Source of the DNA: Sphingomonas beigongshangi
Lineage (GTDB): Bacteria > Pseudomonadota > Alphaproteobacteria > Sphingomonadales > Sphingomonadaceae
Reading direction: 5' to 3'
NCBI RefSeq assembly: GCF_016820445.1
Contig: NZ_JADHDT010000004.1
Coordinates: 124,001 to 188,000, forward strand
Length of the DNA: 64,000 nt
Shown here: positions 57,026 to 64,000 of the stretch, one piece after another
Position numbering within the stretch: position 1 is the first letter of the stretch
Layout: each line of letters begins with the position of its first letter
The notes under the pieces: generated by a model
The model's database searches: none
What the model was told of the DNA's origin: nothing
What the model saw: the letters and a program-made list of their open reading frames with translations, nothing else
Made by a program: the position numbers and the translations under genes

Positions 57026-58045
57026 TCACCACCGCGGCACGTGCAGCACGACGTCATCCTCCCGCACGCCGAGCAGCGCGGCGCAATCGGCGGACAGGAC
57101 GATATCCTCGCCCACCTCGCGCACGCAGCCGAACGCGCAGCGGAAATCCCGCAGCCGGCCGATCGCGACCAGCGATTCCACGCCGCCCTGGTCGCCGTCG
57201 ACCGCGACGACGCGGCTGGCCATCGCCCCTGCGATCGACCGGACGCGGTCGGTGCGTGCGGTCATCGTCGGTCCACCGTCGAAGATGTCGACGTAATTCT
57301 CGAAGTGGAAGCCCTCGTTCTCCAGCATCCGCATCGCCGCACGTCCGCTCGGATGCGGCAGGCCGATGGCGCCGCGCGCTGCCTCCGACAGCATGGCGGT
57401 ATAGATGGGGTGCTTGGGCATCAGGTCGGCGATGAATTGATGGCCGTTTATCGCGTTGAACTGGTCGGCATCCTGGAAGGTCATGCCGAAGAAGCGGCCG
57501 GCGAGACCGTCCCAGAAGGGGGATCCGCCCGCTTCGTCGATCACGCCGCGCAGCTCCGCTAGGATACGGTCCGCGAATCGATCGCGGTGCGCGCGGATGA
57601 AGAGATAGCGGCTCCGCGCGAGCAGAAGGCCGAGTCCGCCGGCGCGCTCGCCGGGGTGCAGGAACAGACCGCCCACCTCGCACGAGCCCTCGAGATCCGT
57701 GGTGAGCGTTAGCATCTCGGCGCGGAAGGTCCGGCCGAGTTCGCGGCTGTGCTGCGTCAGCGTGCCGATGCGATAGCTGTAGAATGGATGCTGCTGGCCG
57801 ACCTGGGTGAAGATCTGGCTGGTCCCGCGCACCTCGCCCGTCGCGGCATTTTCGAGGATCAGCACGAAAAGTTCGTCGGCGACGGGTCCGCCGTCGTTGG
57901 AAATCGCCGCTTCGCTCCGCTCGAGCTTGGCGCGCAAGGCCTTGCGATCCGGGGGCAGGTTGGTGAATCCGCCGCCAGTGAGCTTGGCCATCTCATAGAG
58001 GTGCGGCAGGTCGCGACCGTTCGCGGCGCGGATACGGAAGGTCAT
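57026..58045 (-). CDS. astA: Arginine N-succinyltransferase
   Basis: A 339-residue acyltransferase that starts the AST pathway by succinylating arginine with succinyl-CoA. It begins MTFRIRAANGRDLPHLYEMAKLTGGGFTNLP, followed by LFVLILENAATGEVRGTSQIF, the GGLFLHPGERAGGLGLLLARSRYLFI acyl-CoA region and FWDGLAGRFFGMTFQDADQFNA. The start at 58045 overlaps the stop of the M20 hydrolase gene (ATGA). Length is the family norm. Arginine catabolism here gives glutamate and succinate. Confidence 0.97.
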   Translation of the reverse strand: MTFRIRAANGRDLPHLYEMAKLTGGGFTNLPPDRKALRAKLERSEAAISNDGGPVADELFVLILENAATGEVRGTSQIFTQVGQQHPFYSYRIGTLTQHSRELGRTFRAEMLTLTTDLEGSCEVGGLFLHPGERAGGLGLLLARSRYLFIRAHRDRFADRILAELRGVIDEAGGSPFWDGLAGRFFGMTFQDADQFNAINGHQFIADLMPKHPIYTAMLSEAARGAIGLPHPSGRAAMRMLENEGFHFENYVDIFDGGPTMTARTDRVRSIAGAMASRVVAVDGDQGGVESLVAIGRLRDFRCAFGCVREVGEDIVLSADCAALLGVREDDVVLHVPRW

Positions 58046-59250
58046 GCGTGGCCCCTTGCGATGATTCGGCGGATCGTCAGGATCGACAGCGCGGCGCGCT
58101 CGACGAGACTGTCCGCGATCAGGAATTCCTCGGCGGAATGGATCGCGCCGCCGCGTACGCCCATCGTGTCGACGACGGGCACGCCCGCCGCGGCGATATT
58201 GTTGCCGTCGCACACGCCGCCGGTGGCCCGCCAGGCGATCGGCAGGCCGAGCGTGCCGCCCGCTTCCGCGACGGTGGCGAAGAGACGCTCGCTGCCGGCG
58301 TCCATCGGCTTTGGCGGACGATTGAAGCTGCCGTGGAGGGCGATGTGCACGTCATGCTCCGATCCTATCGACACGATGGTATCGCGGACGGTCTCCTCCG
58401 CGCGCGCGATGGCGGACGGGTCACGCGGGCGGAAGTTGACGCGCAGCACCGCCAGATCCGGTACCACGTTGTTGGGACCGCCGCCGTCGATCCGGGCGGG
58501 ATTGACGCTCAGGCCATCGCCGCGCGCCTCCGCCAGCCGCACGGCGATCGCCGCCGCGGCGACGATCGCGTTTCGCCCCTCCTCGGGATTGCGGCCGGCA
58601 TGCGCCGCGCGGCCACGCACGACGATCGAGAAATTGCCGGTCCCGCCCCGCGCGCCTGCCAGCGTCCCGTCCGGCAGCGCCGGCTCGTACGTCAGCGCCG
58701 CGACCTTTCCGCGCGCCGCCTCGGCGAGCAGCGCCGATGACGAAAGCGATCCGGTTTCCTCGTCGGAATTGATCACCACGGCATAGCCGAGCCTTGCCGC
58801 GTCGGGATCGCGCTCGATGGCCGCGAGCGCCGCGAGCAGGACGCAGAGCCCGCCCTTCATATCCGCAACGCCAGGCCCGTTGACGGTGCCGTCGCTACGA
58901 TGGGTCACCGCCTGGAACGGGTGATCGGCCGGATAGACGGTATCCATGTGGCCCGTGAACAGCATCTGCACGGGCGCGTCGGGGCGCACGGCGAGATACA
59001 GGTGGCGGCCGTGCGAAAGCGCCGCGACCTTGCCATCCGTGCCCACCGTGTCGACCGGCGCCGGCTCCATCAGCCTCGTCTCGCCCGGGAGCACCGCGAA
59101 GGCATCCGCCAGCACGGCGGCCATCCGGGCCAGCCCGGCAAGGTTGCGCGTCCCGCTATTGATGGCCGCCCATTCGCACGTCCTGGCCAACATAGCCGGG
59201 CCGTCGAGGGCCGCGATCACAGCCCGCGCCTCGTCCGTCATTCTCTCCAT
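58042..59250 (-). CDS. M20 family hydrolase (glutamate carboxypeptidase-like)
   Basis: A 402-residue metalloenzyme of the M20 family, closest in style to carboxypeptidase G2, which removes C-terminal glutamate from N-acylglutamates such as folates. Zinc ligands are seen in FTGHMDTVYP (His, Asp), GVADMKGG (Asp), NSDEETGS (catalytic Glu, Glu ligand) and AIHSAEEFL (His). It is coupled by a four-base overlap to astA. I infer that it could hydrolyse N-succinylglutamate, replacing AstE. The first ATG (59250) abuts a strong hairpin; ATG at 59241 is an alternative. Confidence 0.85.
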   Translation of the reverse strand: MERMTDEARAVIAALDGPAMLARTCEWAAINSGTRNLAGLARMAAVLADAFAVLPGETRLMEPAPVDTVGTDGKVAALSHGRHLYLAVRPDAPVQMLFTGHMDTVYPADHPFQAVTHRSDGTVNGPGVADMKGGLCVLLAALAAIERDPDAARLGYAVVINSDEETGSLSSSALLAEAARGKVAALTYEPALPDGTLAGARGGTGNFSIVVRGRAAHAGRNPEEGRNAIVAAAAIAVRLAEARGDGLSVNPARIDGGGPNNVVPDLAVLRVNFRPRDPSAIARAEETVRDTIVSIGSEHDVHIALHGSFNRPPKPMDAGSERLFATVAEAGGTLGLPIAWRATGGVCDGNNIAAAGVPVVDTMGVRGGAIHSAEEFLIADSLVERAALSILTIRRIIARGHA

Positions 59251-59274
59251 CGCCGCCTGCTAGCCGAGGCGGCG
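59251..59274 (-). promoter_or_regulatory. Hairpin abutting the start of the ast operon
   Basis: CGCCGCCT (59251-59258) pairs perfectly with AGGCGGCG (59267-59274), loop GCTAGCCG, ending at the base before the ATG at 59250. In mRNA it would cover the likely ribosome binding site, suggesting control of translation. Confidence 0.45.
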
Positions 59275-59342
59275 TCGGAAGGGAAATCCGGCGCCGGCCT
59301 TTCCCGTGTCGCAGCGGCACAGGCGGCAGCGCCGCCGTCGCG

Positions 59343-60260
59343 TCAAAAGCTGTAGACCAGCGACGCGCGACTGGTCGTGTCCGTCGATACGGAGCCGACC
59401 GGCGGCTGGCTTTCGTACTGGACATTGTATGACAGAGCTGCCGACAGCGGGCCGAGCAGCTTCGCGTTCAGCGCCGTCGTGCCGCTCACCGTCGAATTGA
59501 ACCGTTCGACATAGGCGGCGGCGTTCTGCGTCACCGACAGGCCCGGCAGCAGCCGCCAGCTGAACGCCATCGTGCCGCGCGCCGCGAGGCTTCCCTCGAT
59601 CAGGTCGTTGGTGAAGCTGGTCCGCCGAAAGGCGGGCCCCAGTTCGACGTCCAGCCGGACGCGGGGCGTCTTGACCGCGCTGTAGCCGATCCCCGCCGAT
59701 GCCGAATAGCGATCGAAATAGCCGAGGAAGCGATCGCTTTCGAATTGCGCGGCGCCATAGATGTAGGCGCGATCATCGAATTTGTAGTTGGGCTCGTAGC
59801 TGGCCAGATAATGTTCGCGCGTGGTGATCCCCGCGTTTTCCTGATAGTCGGCCTGCGCATGGAACTTGTGGCGCCACTGGAGCCCCTCGCGCGTCAGGTC
59901 GAGAACCGCCGTGCCGCCTTTGGAATTGGTGTTGCCCGTGGTGATGTAGCCGCCGAGCTCCGCCCGACCCGACCATAGATCGAAGATGTTCGCCTGGCGT
60001 ATCGTCTCGCTCCGCGCCGCCGCGCGCTCGCTGCGCCACTTCTGGGCGATCGCGAGCACCTGGTCCGCACTCGCCGGGTCGGCGAGGCGCGCGTATTTGA
60101 CGACGACCGAGACATCCCCGTCGTTGCCGCTCTCGATCGCGGCGTCCAGCATCGCCTTGATCGGTCCCGGGATCGGCACCGCATTCTGATCGGGTGCCGG
60201 ATTGCCCTCCGCGTTCGCGAGCAGCAGGGTGGCGAGCAGCAGGATCGGCAAGCGGCGCAT
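59343..60260 (-). CDS. DUF481 family outer-membrane-type protein
   Basis: A 305-residue protein with a signal peptide (MRRLPILLLATLLLANAEG). After a helical N-terminal part (residues 30-95), it carries a DUF481 region: FDLWSGRAELGGYITTGNTNSKGGTAVLDLTREGLQWRHKFHAQADYQENAG begins a run of alternating beta strands, ending in TTSRASLVYSF with a terminal aromatic residue. The family is thought to be salt-stress or YdiY-like outer membrane beta-barrels of unknown role. It follows rppH by 38 bases on the same strand. The start at 60260 is chosen from the signal peptide; the upstream frame is a shadow of rppH. Confidence 0.87.
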   Translation of the reverse strand: MRRLPILLLATLLLANAEGNPAPDQNAVPIPGPIKAMLDAAIESGNDGDVSVVVKYARLADPASADQVLAIAQKWRSERAAARSETIRQANIFDLWSGRAELGGYITTGNTNSKGGTAVLDLTREGLQWRHKFHAQADYQENAGITTREHYLASYEPNYKFDDRAYIYGAAQFESDRFLGYFDRYSASAGIGYSAVKTPRVRLDVELGPAFRRTSFTNDLIEGSLAARGTMAFSWRLLPGLSVTQNAAAYVERFNSTVSGTTALNAKLLGPLSAALSYNVQYESQPPVGSVSTDTTSRASLVYSF

Positions 60261-60298
60261 GGAGAGTGGGCCTAGGGACTGGGGTGCGACAGGCAAAC

Positions 60299-60790
60299 CT
60301 ACCTTGTTTCGCTTGCGGCGAGATGGGGCTGGAATGCGGTGAGCACCGCTTCGTACAGCGCCTTCTTGAACGGCACGATCATCGTCGGCAGGTCTGACGG
60401 ATCCGCCCAGCGCCAGGCGCGGAATTCCTTGTGCGCCGTGTCGATGTCGACGTCGCTGTCCTCGCCCAGGAACCGGAACAGGAACCAGCGCTGGCGCTGG
60501 CCGCGCCACTTGCCCTGCCAGACCTTGCCGACCAGATCGTCCGGCAGGTCGTAGTAGAATTCGTCAGGCGCCTCGGCGACCAGCGTGACCTTGTCGGGCG
60601 CGACGCCTGTCTCCTCGCCAAGCTCGCGGATCGCGGCCGTCAGGGCGTCCTCGCCGGGATCGATCCCGCCCTGCGGCATCTGCCAGGCTTCCAGCGTCGA
60701 GTCGACTCGCTGCCCGACGAAGACGCGGCCATCGCGATTGACCAGCATCACGCCGGCGCAGGGGCGATAGGGAAGATCGGCCTTGCTCAT
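60299..60790 (-). CDS. rppH: RNA pyrophosphohydrolase
   Basis: A 163-residue Nudix hydrolase that converts 5'-triphosphate RNA to monophosphate, starting RNase E-dependent mRNA decay. The Nudix box is intact: GGIDPGEDALTAAIRELGEETGV (G-x5-E-x7-R-E-U-x-E-E-x-G-U). Other hallmarks are the start YRPCAGVMLVNRDGRVFVGQR, WQMPQGG and YYDLPDDLVGKVWQGKWRGQRQRWFLFRF. The start at 60790 overlaps the stop of the alpha/beta hydrolase (ATGA), so the two are coupled. Confidence 0.96.
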   Translation of the reverse strand: MSKADLPYRPCAGVMLVNRDGRVFVGQRVDSTLEAWQMPQGGIDPGEDALTAAIRELGEETGVAPDKVTLVAEAPDEFYYDLPDDLVGKVWQGKWRGQRQRWFLFRFLGEDSDVDIDTAHKEFRAWRWADPSDLPTMIVPFKKALYEAVLTAFQPHLAASETR

Positions 60791-61785
60791 GCGCCGGCTC
60801 CCGCAGCCTGCGTCTGGACTCGGGCTGCCTCGGCCTCGAGGATGACGTCCTTCAGCGCCGAGAGATAGCCCGCCACGTCTCCCTGGGCGGACGGAATCGC
60901 CTTTCGCAGGGTCACGAAGCCGTGGACTGTGCCCATCGCCTCCCGGAATACGACGGGCACGCCCGCCTGGACCAGCGCGGCGGCATAGGCGCGCCCCTGG
61001 TCGCGAATCGGGTCGAGGCTGGCGGTGACGATTACCGCCGGCGGCAGGCCCGCGACATTGCCGAGCAGGGGAGATCCCCGCGGATGCGCGACATCCGCCT
61101 GATAGGCGTCGACGAACCACAGCATCGTATCGCGCGTCAGCAGGTAACCGTCGGCGAATGCGTCGAAGGAGGGGTACATGCGCGACGAATCGGCCGCCGG
61201 ATAGATCGGTGCCTGGACGATCACCGGAACGGCGGCGGGGGCGTCGCGCAGGTCCATGGCCGTGACGATCGTCAGCGTCCCACCCGCGCTGTCGCCGGCG
61301 AGAACCAGCGAGGTGACGCTTCGCCCGAGGTCGGCGGGGCTCTCCGCGACCCAGCGCGCCGCCGCCTCGCAATCGTCGGGCGCCGCGGGCCAGCGGTGCT
61401 CCGGCGCCAGGCGATACTCGACGGATACGACGGGCAGGTCGAGCACGCGCGCCATCTCGGCGCAGAAGCTCGCATGCGTGTCGATCGTGCCGATGACGAA
61501 GCCACCCCCGTGGAAGAAGACCACGGCTGGTCCCGGCGCGCGCGTTTCACGGGCGTCGAACAGTCGCGCGGCAATCGTGCCGGCGGGGCCGGGTATCGAC
61601 AGGTCGCGGCTCGTCGCGAGCTGGCCCACCGGCAGGTCCGCGACGTCCTTCATCGCGATATACACCTGCCGCGCGTCGGCGGGCGTCATCTGGTGCGTCC
61701 GCGGACCGGGAACCGCATTGAGATAATTGAGGAACATGCGGACGTCCGGGCGGACGAAGGGCGGGGTGTCGGACGTATCTGTCAT
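60787..61785 (-). CDS. Alpha/beta hydrolase (hormone-sensitive-lipase family)
   Basis: A 332-residue esterase. The oxyanion motif HGGG is in VVFFHGGGFVIGTIDTH, and the nucleophile Ser is in LVLAGDSAGGTLTIV. The Asp is in TASLDPIRDQGRAYAAAL, and the His in MGTVHGFVTLRKAIP. This is the bacterial HSL (family IV) layout, acting on short-chain esters. No signal peptide is seen. AGAGAGA precedes the ATG. It is divergent from the HDAC-family gene across 44 bases and coupled to rppH. Confidence 0.93.
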   Translation of the reverse strand: MTDTSDTPPFVRPDVRMFLNYLNAVPGPRTHQMTPADARQVYIAMKDVADLPVGQLATSRDLSIPGPAGTIAARLFDARETRAPGPAVVFFHGGGFVIGTIDTHASFCAEMARVLDLPVVSVEYRLAPEHRWPAAPDDCEAAARWVAESPADLGRSVTSLVLAGDSAGGTLTIVTAMDLRDAPAAVPVIVQAPIYPAADSSRMYPSFDAFADGYLLTRDTMLWFVDAYQADVAHPRGSPLLGNVAGLPPAVIVTASLDPIRDQGRAYAAALVQAGVPVVFREAMGTVHGFVTLRKAIPSAQGDVAGYLSALKDVILEAEAARVQTQAAGAGA

Positions 61786-61829
61786 GCGTCTCTCTTGGGC
61801 GGCGGCGGCTGGCGCCCTACCTAGGACGC

Positions 61830-62738
61830 GTGATCCCGATCGTCCATCACCCCGCCTATGTCGCGCCTGCGCCCGCCCGTTCGACCTATCGCTGGAACAA
61901 GAACGGCTTGATCCGTGACCTGCTGCTAGCCGAAGGCGAGCGGCTGACCTGGCACCAGCCCGAGCTGATGGACGTGCGGTGGCTGGAGGCCGTGCATGAT
62001 CCGGATTATGTCGCCGAGGTGCTGGAGGCACGCGTTCCGCCCGCCAAGACGCGGCGGATCGGCTTTCCCGTCACGCCTGCCGTCGCCGCACGTGCGCAGG
62101 CGGTACCGGGGGGGACGTGGCTCGCGGCGCATCTCGCGCTTCGCCACGGCTTTGCCGCGAACAGCGCCGGTGGCAGCCATCATGCGCTTGCCGATACGGG
62201 AGCCGGCTATTGCGTGTTCAACGACCTCGCGGTCGCCGCGGTCCGGCTGATCGAGGAGGGGACGGTCGACCGCCTCGCCGTCGTCGATTGTGACGTGCAT
62301 CAGGGCGATGGAACAGCCGCGCTGCTGGCCGGCCGGCCCGGTATCGTCACCTATTCGATCCATGCGGAAAAGAACTTTCCTGCCCGCAAGGCGCGATCGA
62401 CGCTGGATGTTTCGCTGGCGGACGGCCTGGGCGACGAGGGCTATCTGGCCAAGCTGAAGGAGACGCTGGCACCCTTCCTCGCGGAGCATCGGCCACAGCT
62501 GATCCTGTACCAGGCGGGCGTCGACCCGTTCGAAGGGGACCGGCTCGGCCGCCTGTCGCTCAGCCTCGCCGGGCTTGCCCGTCGCGAGCATGTGATCGCC
62601 GGGCTCGCCCGCTCCATCGACGCGCCGCTCGCGAGTACGGTCGGGGGCGGCTATGGCGACGATGCGCTTGAAATTGCTCGCCGTCACGTCGCGGCGATCC
62701 TTACCTTGGGCGAGGCATTCTCCCCCGCGTCGGCCTGA
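61830..62738 (+). CDS. Histone deacetylase family protein
   Basis: A 302-residue zinc-dependent deacetylase of the HDAC/acetylpolyamine amidohydrolase/AcuC superfamily. It begins IPIVHHPAYVAPAPARSTYRWNKNGLIRDLL from a GTG start. The active-site region is SAGGSHHALADTGAGYCVFNDLAVAA (His pair), and the zinc ligands are VVDCDVHQGDGTAALL (Asp-x-His) and QAGVDPFEGDRLGRLSLS (Asp). The substrate is likely an acetylated polyamine, lysine or other acetamide rather than a histone. The CFA-family gene follows 29 bases later. Confidence 0.93.
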   Translation: MIPIVHHPAYVAPAPARSTYRWNKNGLIRDLLLAEGERLTWHQPELMDVRWLEAVHDPDYVAEVLEARVPPAKTRRIGFPVTPAVAARAQAVPGGTWLAAHLALRHGFAANSAGGSHHALADTGAGYCVFNDLAVAAVRLIEEGTVDRLAVVDCDVHQGDGTAALLAGRPGIVTYSIHAEKNFPARKARSTLDVSLADGLGDEGYLAKLKETLAPFLAEHRPQLILYQAGVDPFEGDRLGRLSLSLAGLARREHVIAGLARSIDAPLASTVGGGYGDDALEIARRHVAAILTLGEAFSPASA

Positions 62739-62767
62739 GCGTCTTTCGTTCGTCCGGATCCTCGGGC

Positions 62768-63961
62768 ATGGGCGCGCGCATGGCCGCACGTTTCTCCCGC
62801 CTGATCGCGATCCCGTTCCACCGCCTGCTCGACCGCATTGATGCAGGGCTGACAAGCGGCGGGATCGAGGCGCGCCTTCCCGACGGGACACGCCGGCTGC
62901 TCGGGGGCCGTAAACCGGGGCCCGTGCCGATCGTCACGATCATGTCGTGGCGCGCGCTGATTCGGCTCGCGACCGAGGGGTCGGTCGGCTGGTATCGGGC
63001 GTGGGAGGCCGGCGAATGGTCCAGTCCCGATCCTGTGCCGCTGTTCGACCTGTTCATGCGCAATCGTTCCACGCTCGGCGGCACGGCGCGGGCCGGGGGG
63101 CTGCCGAAGGCGGCGCTACGCGCCTGGCATCGGGTCCGCCGCAACGACCGCAAGGGCGCGCGCCGGAACATCGCCGAGCATTACGACCTGGGCAACGATT
63201 TCTACCGCGAATGGCTCGACGAAAGCCTCACCTATTCGAGCGCCATCTACGGGCCGGGCGACGATCTGGCCCGGGCGCAGGCGCGCAAGCTCGCCGCGAT
63301 CCTCGAGCGCACCGCGACCCGCCCGGGCGACACGATTCTCGAGATCGGCTGCGGCTGGGGGTCGTTCGCGGCGACTGCCGCGGCGGCGGGGCGCTGCGTC
63401 CACGCCCTGACGCTGTCGACCGAGCAGAAGGCGGCCGTGGACTCCCGCGGCCTTCCCGGTGTCACCGTGGCGCTGACCGATTATCGCGACGTCGCCGGTA
63501 CCTATGACGCAGTGGCGAGCATCGAGATGGTCGAAGCGGTCGGCCAGGATTACTGGCCGGCCTATGTCGACACGCTCGTCCGCGTGCTGAAGCCGGGCGG
63601 CCGCGCCGCGATCCAGTATATCAGCATCGCCGACGACATCTTTCCCGCCTATGCAGGCAATGTCGATTTTATCCAGCGCTACATCTTCCCCGGCGGCATG
63701 CTGCTGTCCGAGAGCCGCTTCCGCGCGCTCTGCGAGGCGCGGGGCCTCGCCTGGACCGACCGGCAGGGCTTCGGCCTCGATTATGCGCAGACCCTGCGGC
63801 ACTGGCGCGAGCGATTCGAGAATGCCGACCGGGCGGCCCGCCTGCCGTCCCGGCTGGACGCGCGGTTCCGCGACCTGTGGCGCTATTATCTGATGTATTG
63901 CGAGGGCGGCTTCCGGGGTGGCGGCATCGACGTCGCGCAGGTGACGCTGATCAAGGCCTAG
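62768..63961 (+). CDS. Cyclopropane-fatty-acyl-phospholipid synthase family protein
   Basis: A 397-residue SAM-dependent enzyme. The lipid-binding N-terminal domain has the segment NIAEHYDLGNDFYREWLDESLTYSSAIY, and SAM motif I is ILEIGCGWGSFAATAA (about residue 193). DYRDVAGTYDAVASIEMVEAVGQDYWPAYVD and VDFIQRYIFPGGMLLSES complete the family pattern, and the C-terminus FRDLWRYYLMYCEGGFRGGGIDVAQVTLIK is typical. It probably adds a methylene bridge (or methyl group) to unsaturated acyl chains in membrane phospholipids. Relatives are often mis-specified, so no symbol is given. Confidence 0.93.
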   Translation: MGARMAARFSRLIAIPFHRLLDRIDAGLTSGGIEARLPDGTRRLLGGRKPGPVPIVTIMSWRALIRLATEGSVGWYRAWEAGEWSSPDPVPLFDLFMRNRSTLGGTARAGGLPKAALRAWHRVRRNDRKGARRNIAEHYDLGNDFYREWLDESLTYSSAIYGPGDDLARAQARKLAAILERTATRPGDTILEIGCGWGSFAATAAAAGRCVHALTLSTEQKAAVDSRGLPGVTVALTDYRDVAGTYDAVASIEMVEAVGQDYWPAYVDTLVRVLKPGGRAAIQYISIADDIFPAYAGNVDFIQRYIFPGGMLLSESRFRALCEARGLAWTDRQGFGLDYAQTLRHWRERFENADRAARLPSRLDARFRDLWRYYLMYCEGGFRGGGIDVAQVTLIKA

Positions 63962-63967
63962 GCCGGA

Positions 63968-64000
63968 TCAGCCGACCCGTTCGAAATGCCCCGGGGCGAA
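63968..64000 (-). CDS. Possible C-terminal end of a leftward gene (window edge)
   Basis: A leftward frame is open from the right edge and ends in TGA at 63968, reading FAPGHFERVG. It lies seven bases from the CFA-family stop, a spacing like other tail-to-tail pairs in this window. Ten residues are too few to name a family, and it may not be real. Confidence 0.3.
   Translation of the reverse strand, partial: FAPGHFERVG

Overview
The window is about 64 kb of G+C-rich bacterial chromosome. Protein sequences, gene order and regulatory motifs point to an alphaproteobacterium of the order Sphingomonadales, most like Sphingomonas. The evidence is the pyrH-frr-uppS-cdsA-dxr-rseP-bamA-skp-fabZ cluster, a zinc-ligand-free bL31, a eukaryote-like NADP isocitrate dehydrogenase, many TGA/ATG, GTGA and TTGA start-stop overlaps, and LexA-type boxes of the form GTTC-N7-GTTC. 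Almost everything is core genome. I see no insertion sequence, prophage, integrase or CRISPR array, and one tRNA (Arg, anticodon ACG).

Layout. 1-8 kb: 3' end of recA, a methyltransferase/GST pair, a dicarboxylate-type symporter divergent from an exported M24 peptidase, and alaS. 8-14 kb, minus strand: a periplasmic repeat protein, DUF952-gyrA, a Thr/Lys-rich exported protein and yaaA-SDR. 14-21 kb: an exported helical-repeat protein, an NDUFAF6-like protein, an EF-hand protein, trmFO, a DUF488 protein, a Kef-type antiporter and a TIGR02594 protein. 21-24 kb: icd divergent from psd-pssA. 24-39 kb: rpsB-tsf, a TonB-dependent receptor, then the pyrH to fabZ envelope/isoprenoid/outer-membrane-assembly operon, rpmE and a PilZ protein. 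39-50 kb: an S9 peptidase, valS, a repeat-bearing spacer, a MATE pump, a lipid kinase divergent from hemB, and a fused membrane/spermidine-synthase-like protein. 50-64 kb: a lipoprotein, tRNA-Arg, a bile-acid-family transporter, cysD-cysNC-cysQ, a small membrane protein, an arginine succinyltransferase-pathway operon (M20 hydrolase-astA-astB), a DUF481 protein, rppH, an alpha/beta hydrolase, a histone-deacetylase-family protein and a cyclopropane-synthase-family protein.

How genes work together. pyrH and frr supply UMP kinase and ribosome recycling. uppS, cdsA and dxr feed undecaprenyl, phospholipid and isoprenoid synthesis. rseP, bamA and skp handle envelope stress and outer-membrane protein assembly, and fabZ serves fatty acid synthesis. 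cdsA, psd and pssA together cover phosphatidylethanolamine synthesis. cysD/cysNC/cysQ activate sulfate and remove PAP.

The most interesting region is the 318 bases before rpsB (24238-24555). It holds two alphaproteobacterial LexA-type operators, one lying between the -35 and -10 of a leftward promoter that points at a 78-residue single-pass membrane protein. It also has a perfect DnaA-box sequence, a TTAA-N7-TTAAC CtrA-type site, a palindrome, and a back-to-back rightward promoter with a structured rpsB leader. I propose that the small protein is an SOS-induced, cell-cycle-linked membrane regulator, possibly a division inhibitor analogous to SidA or DidA of Caulobacter. This is inference from the sequence.
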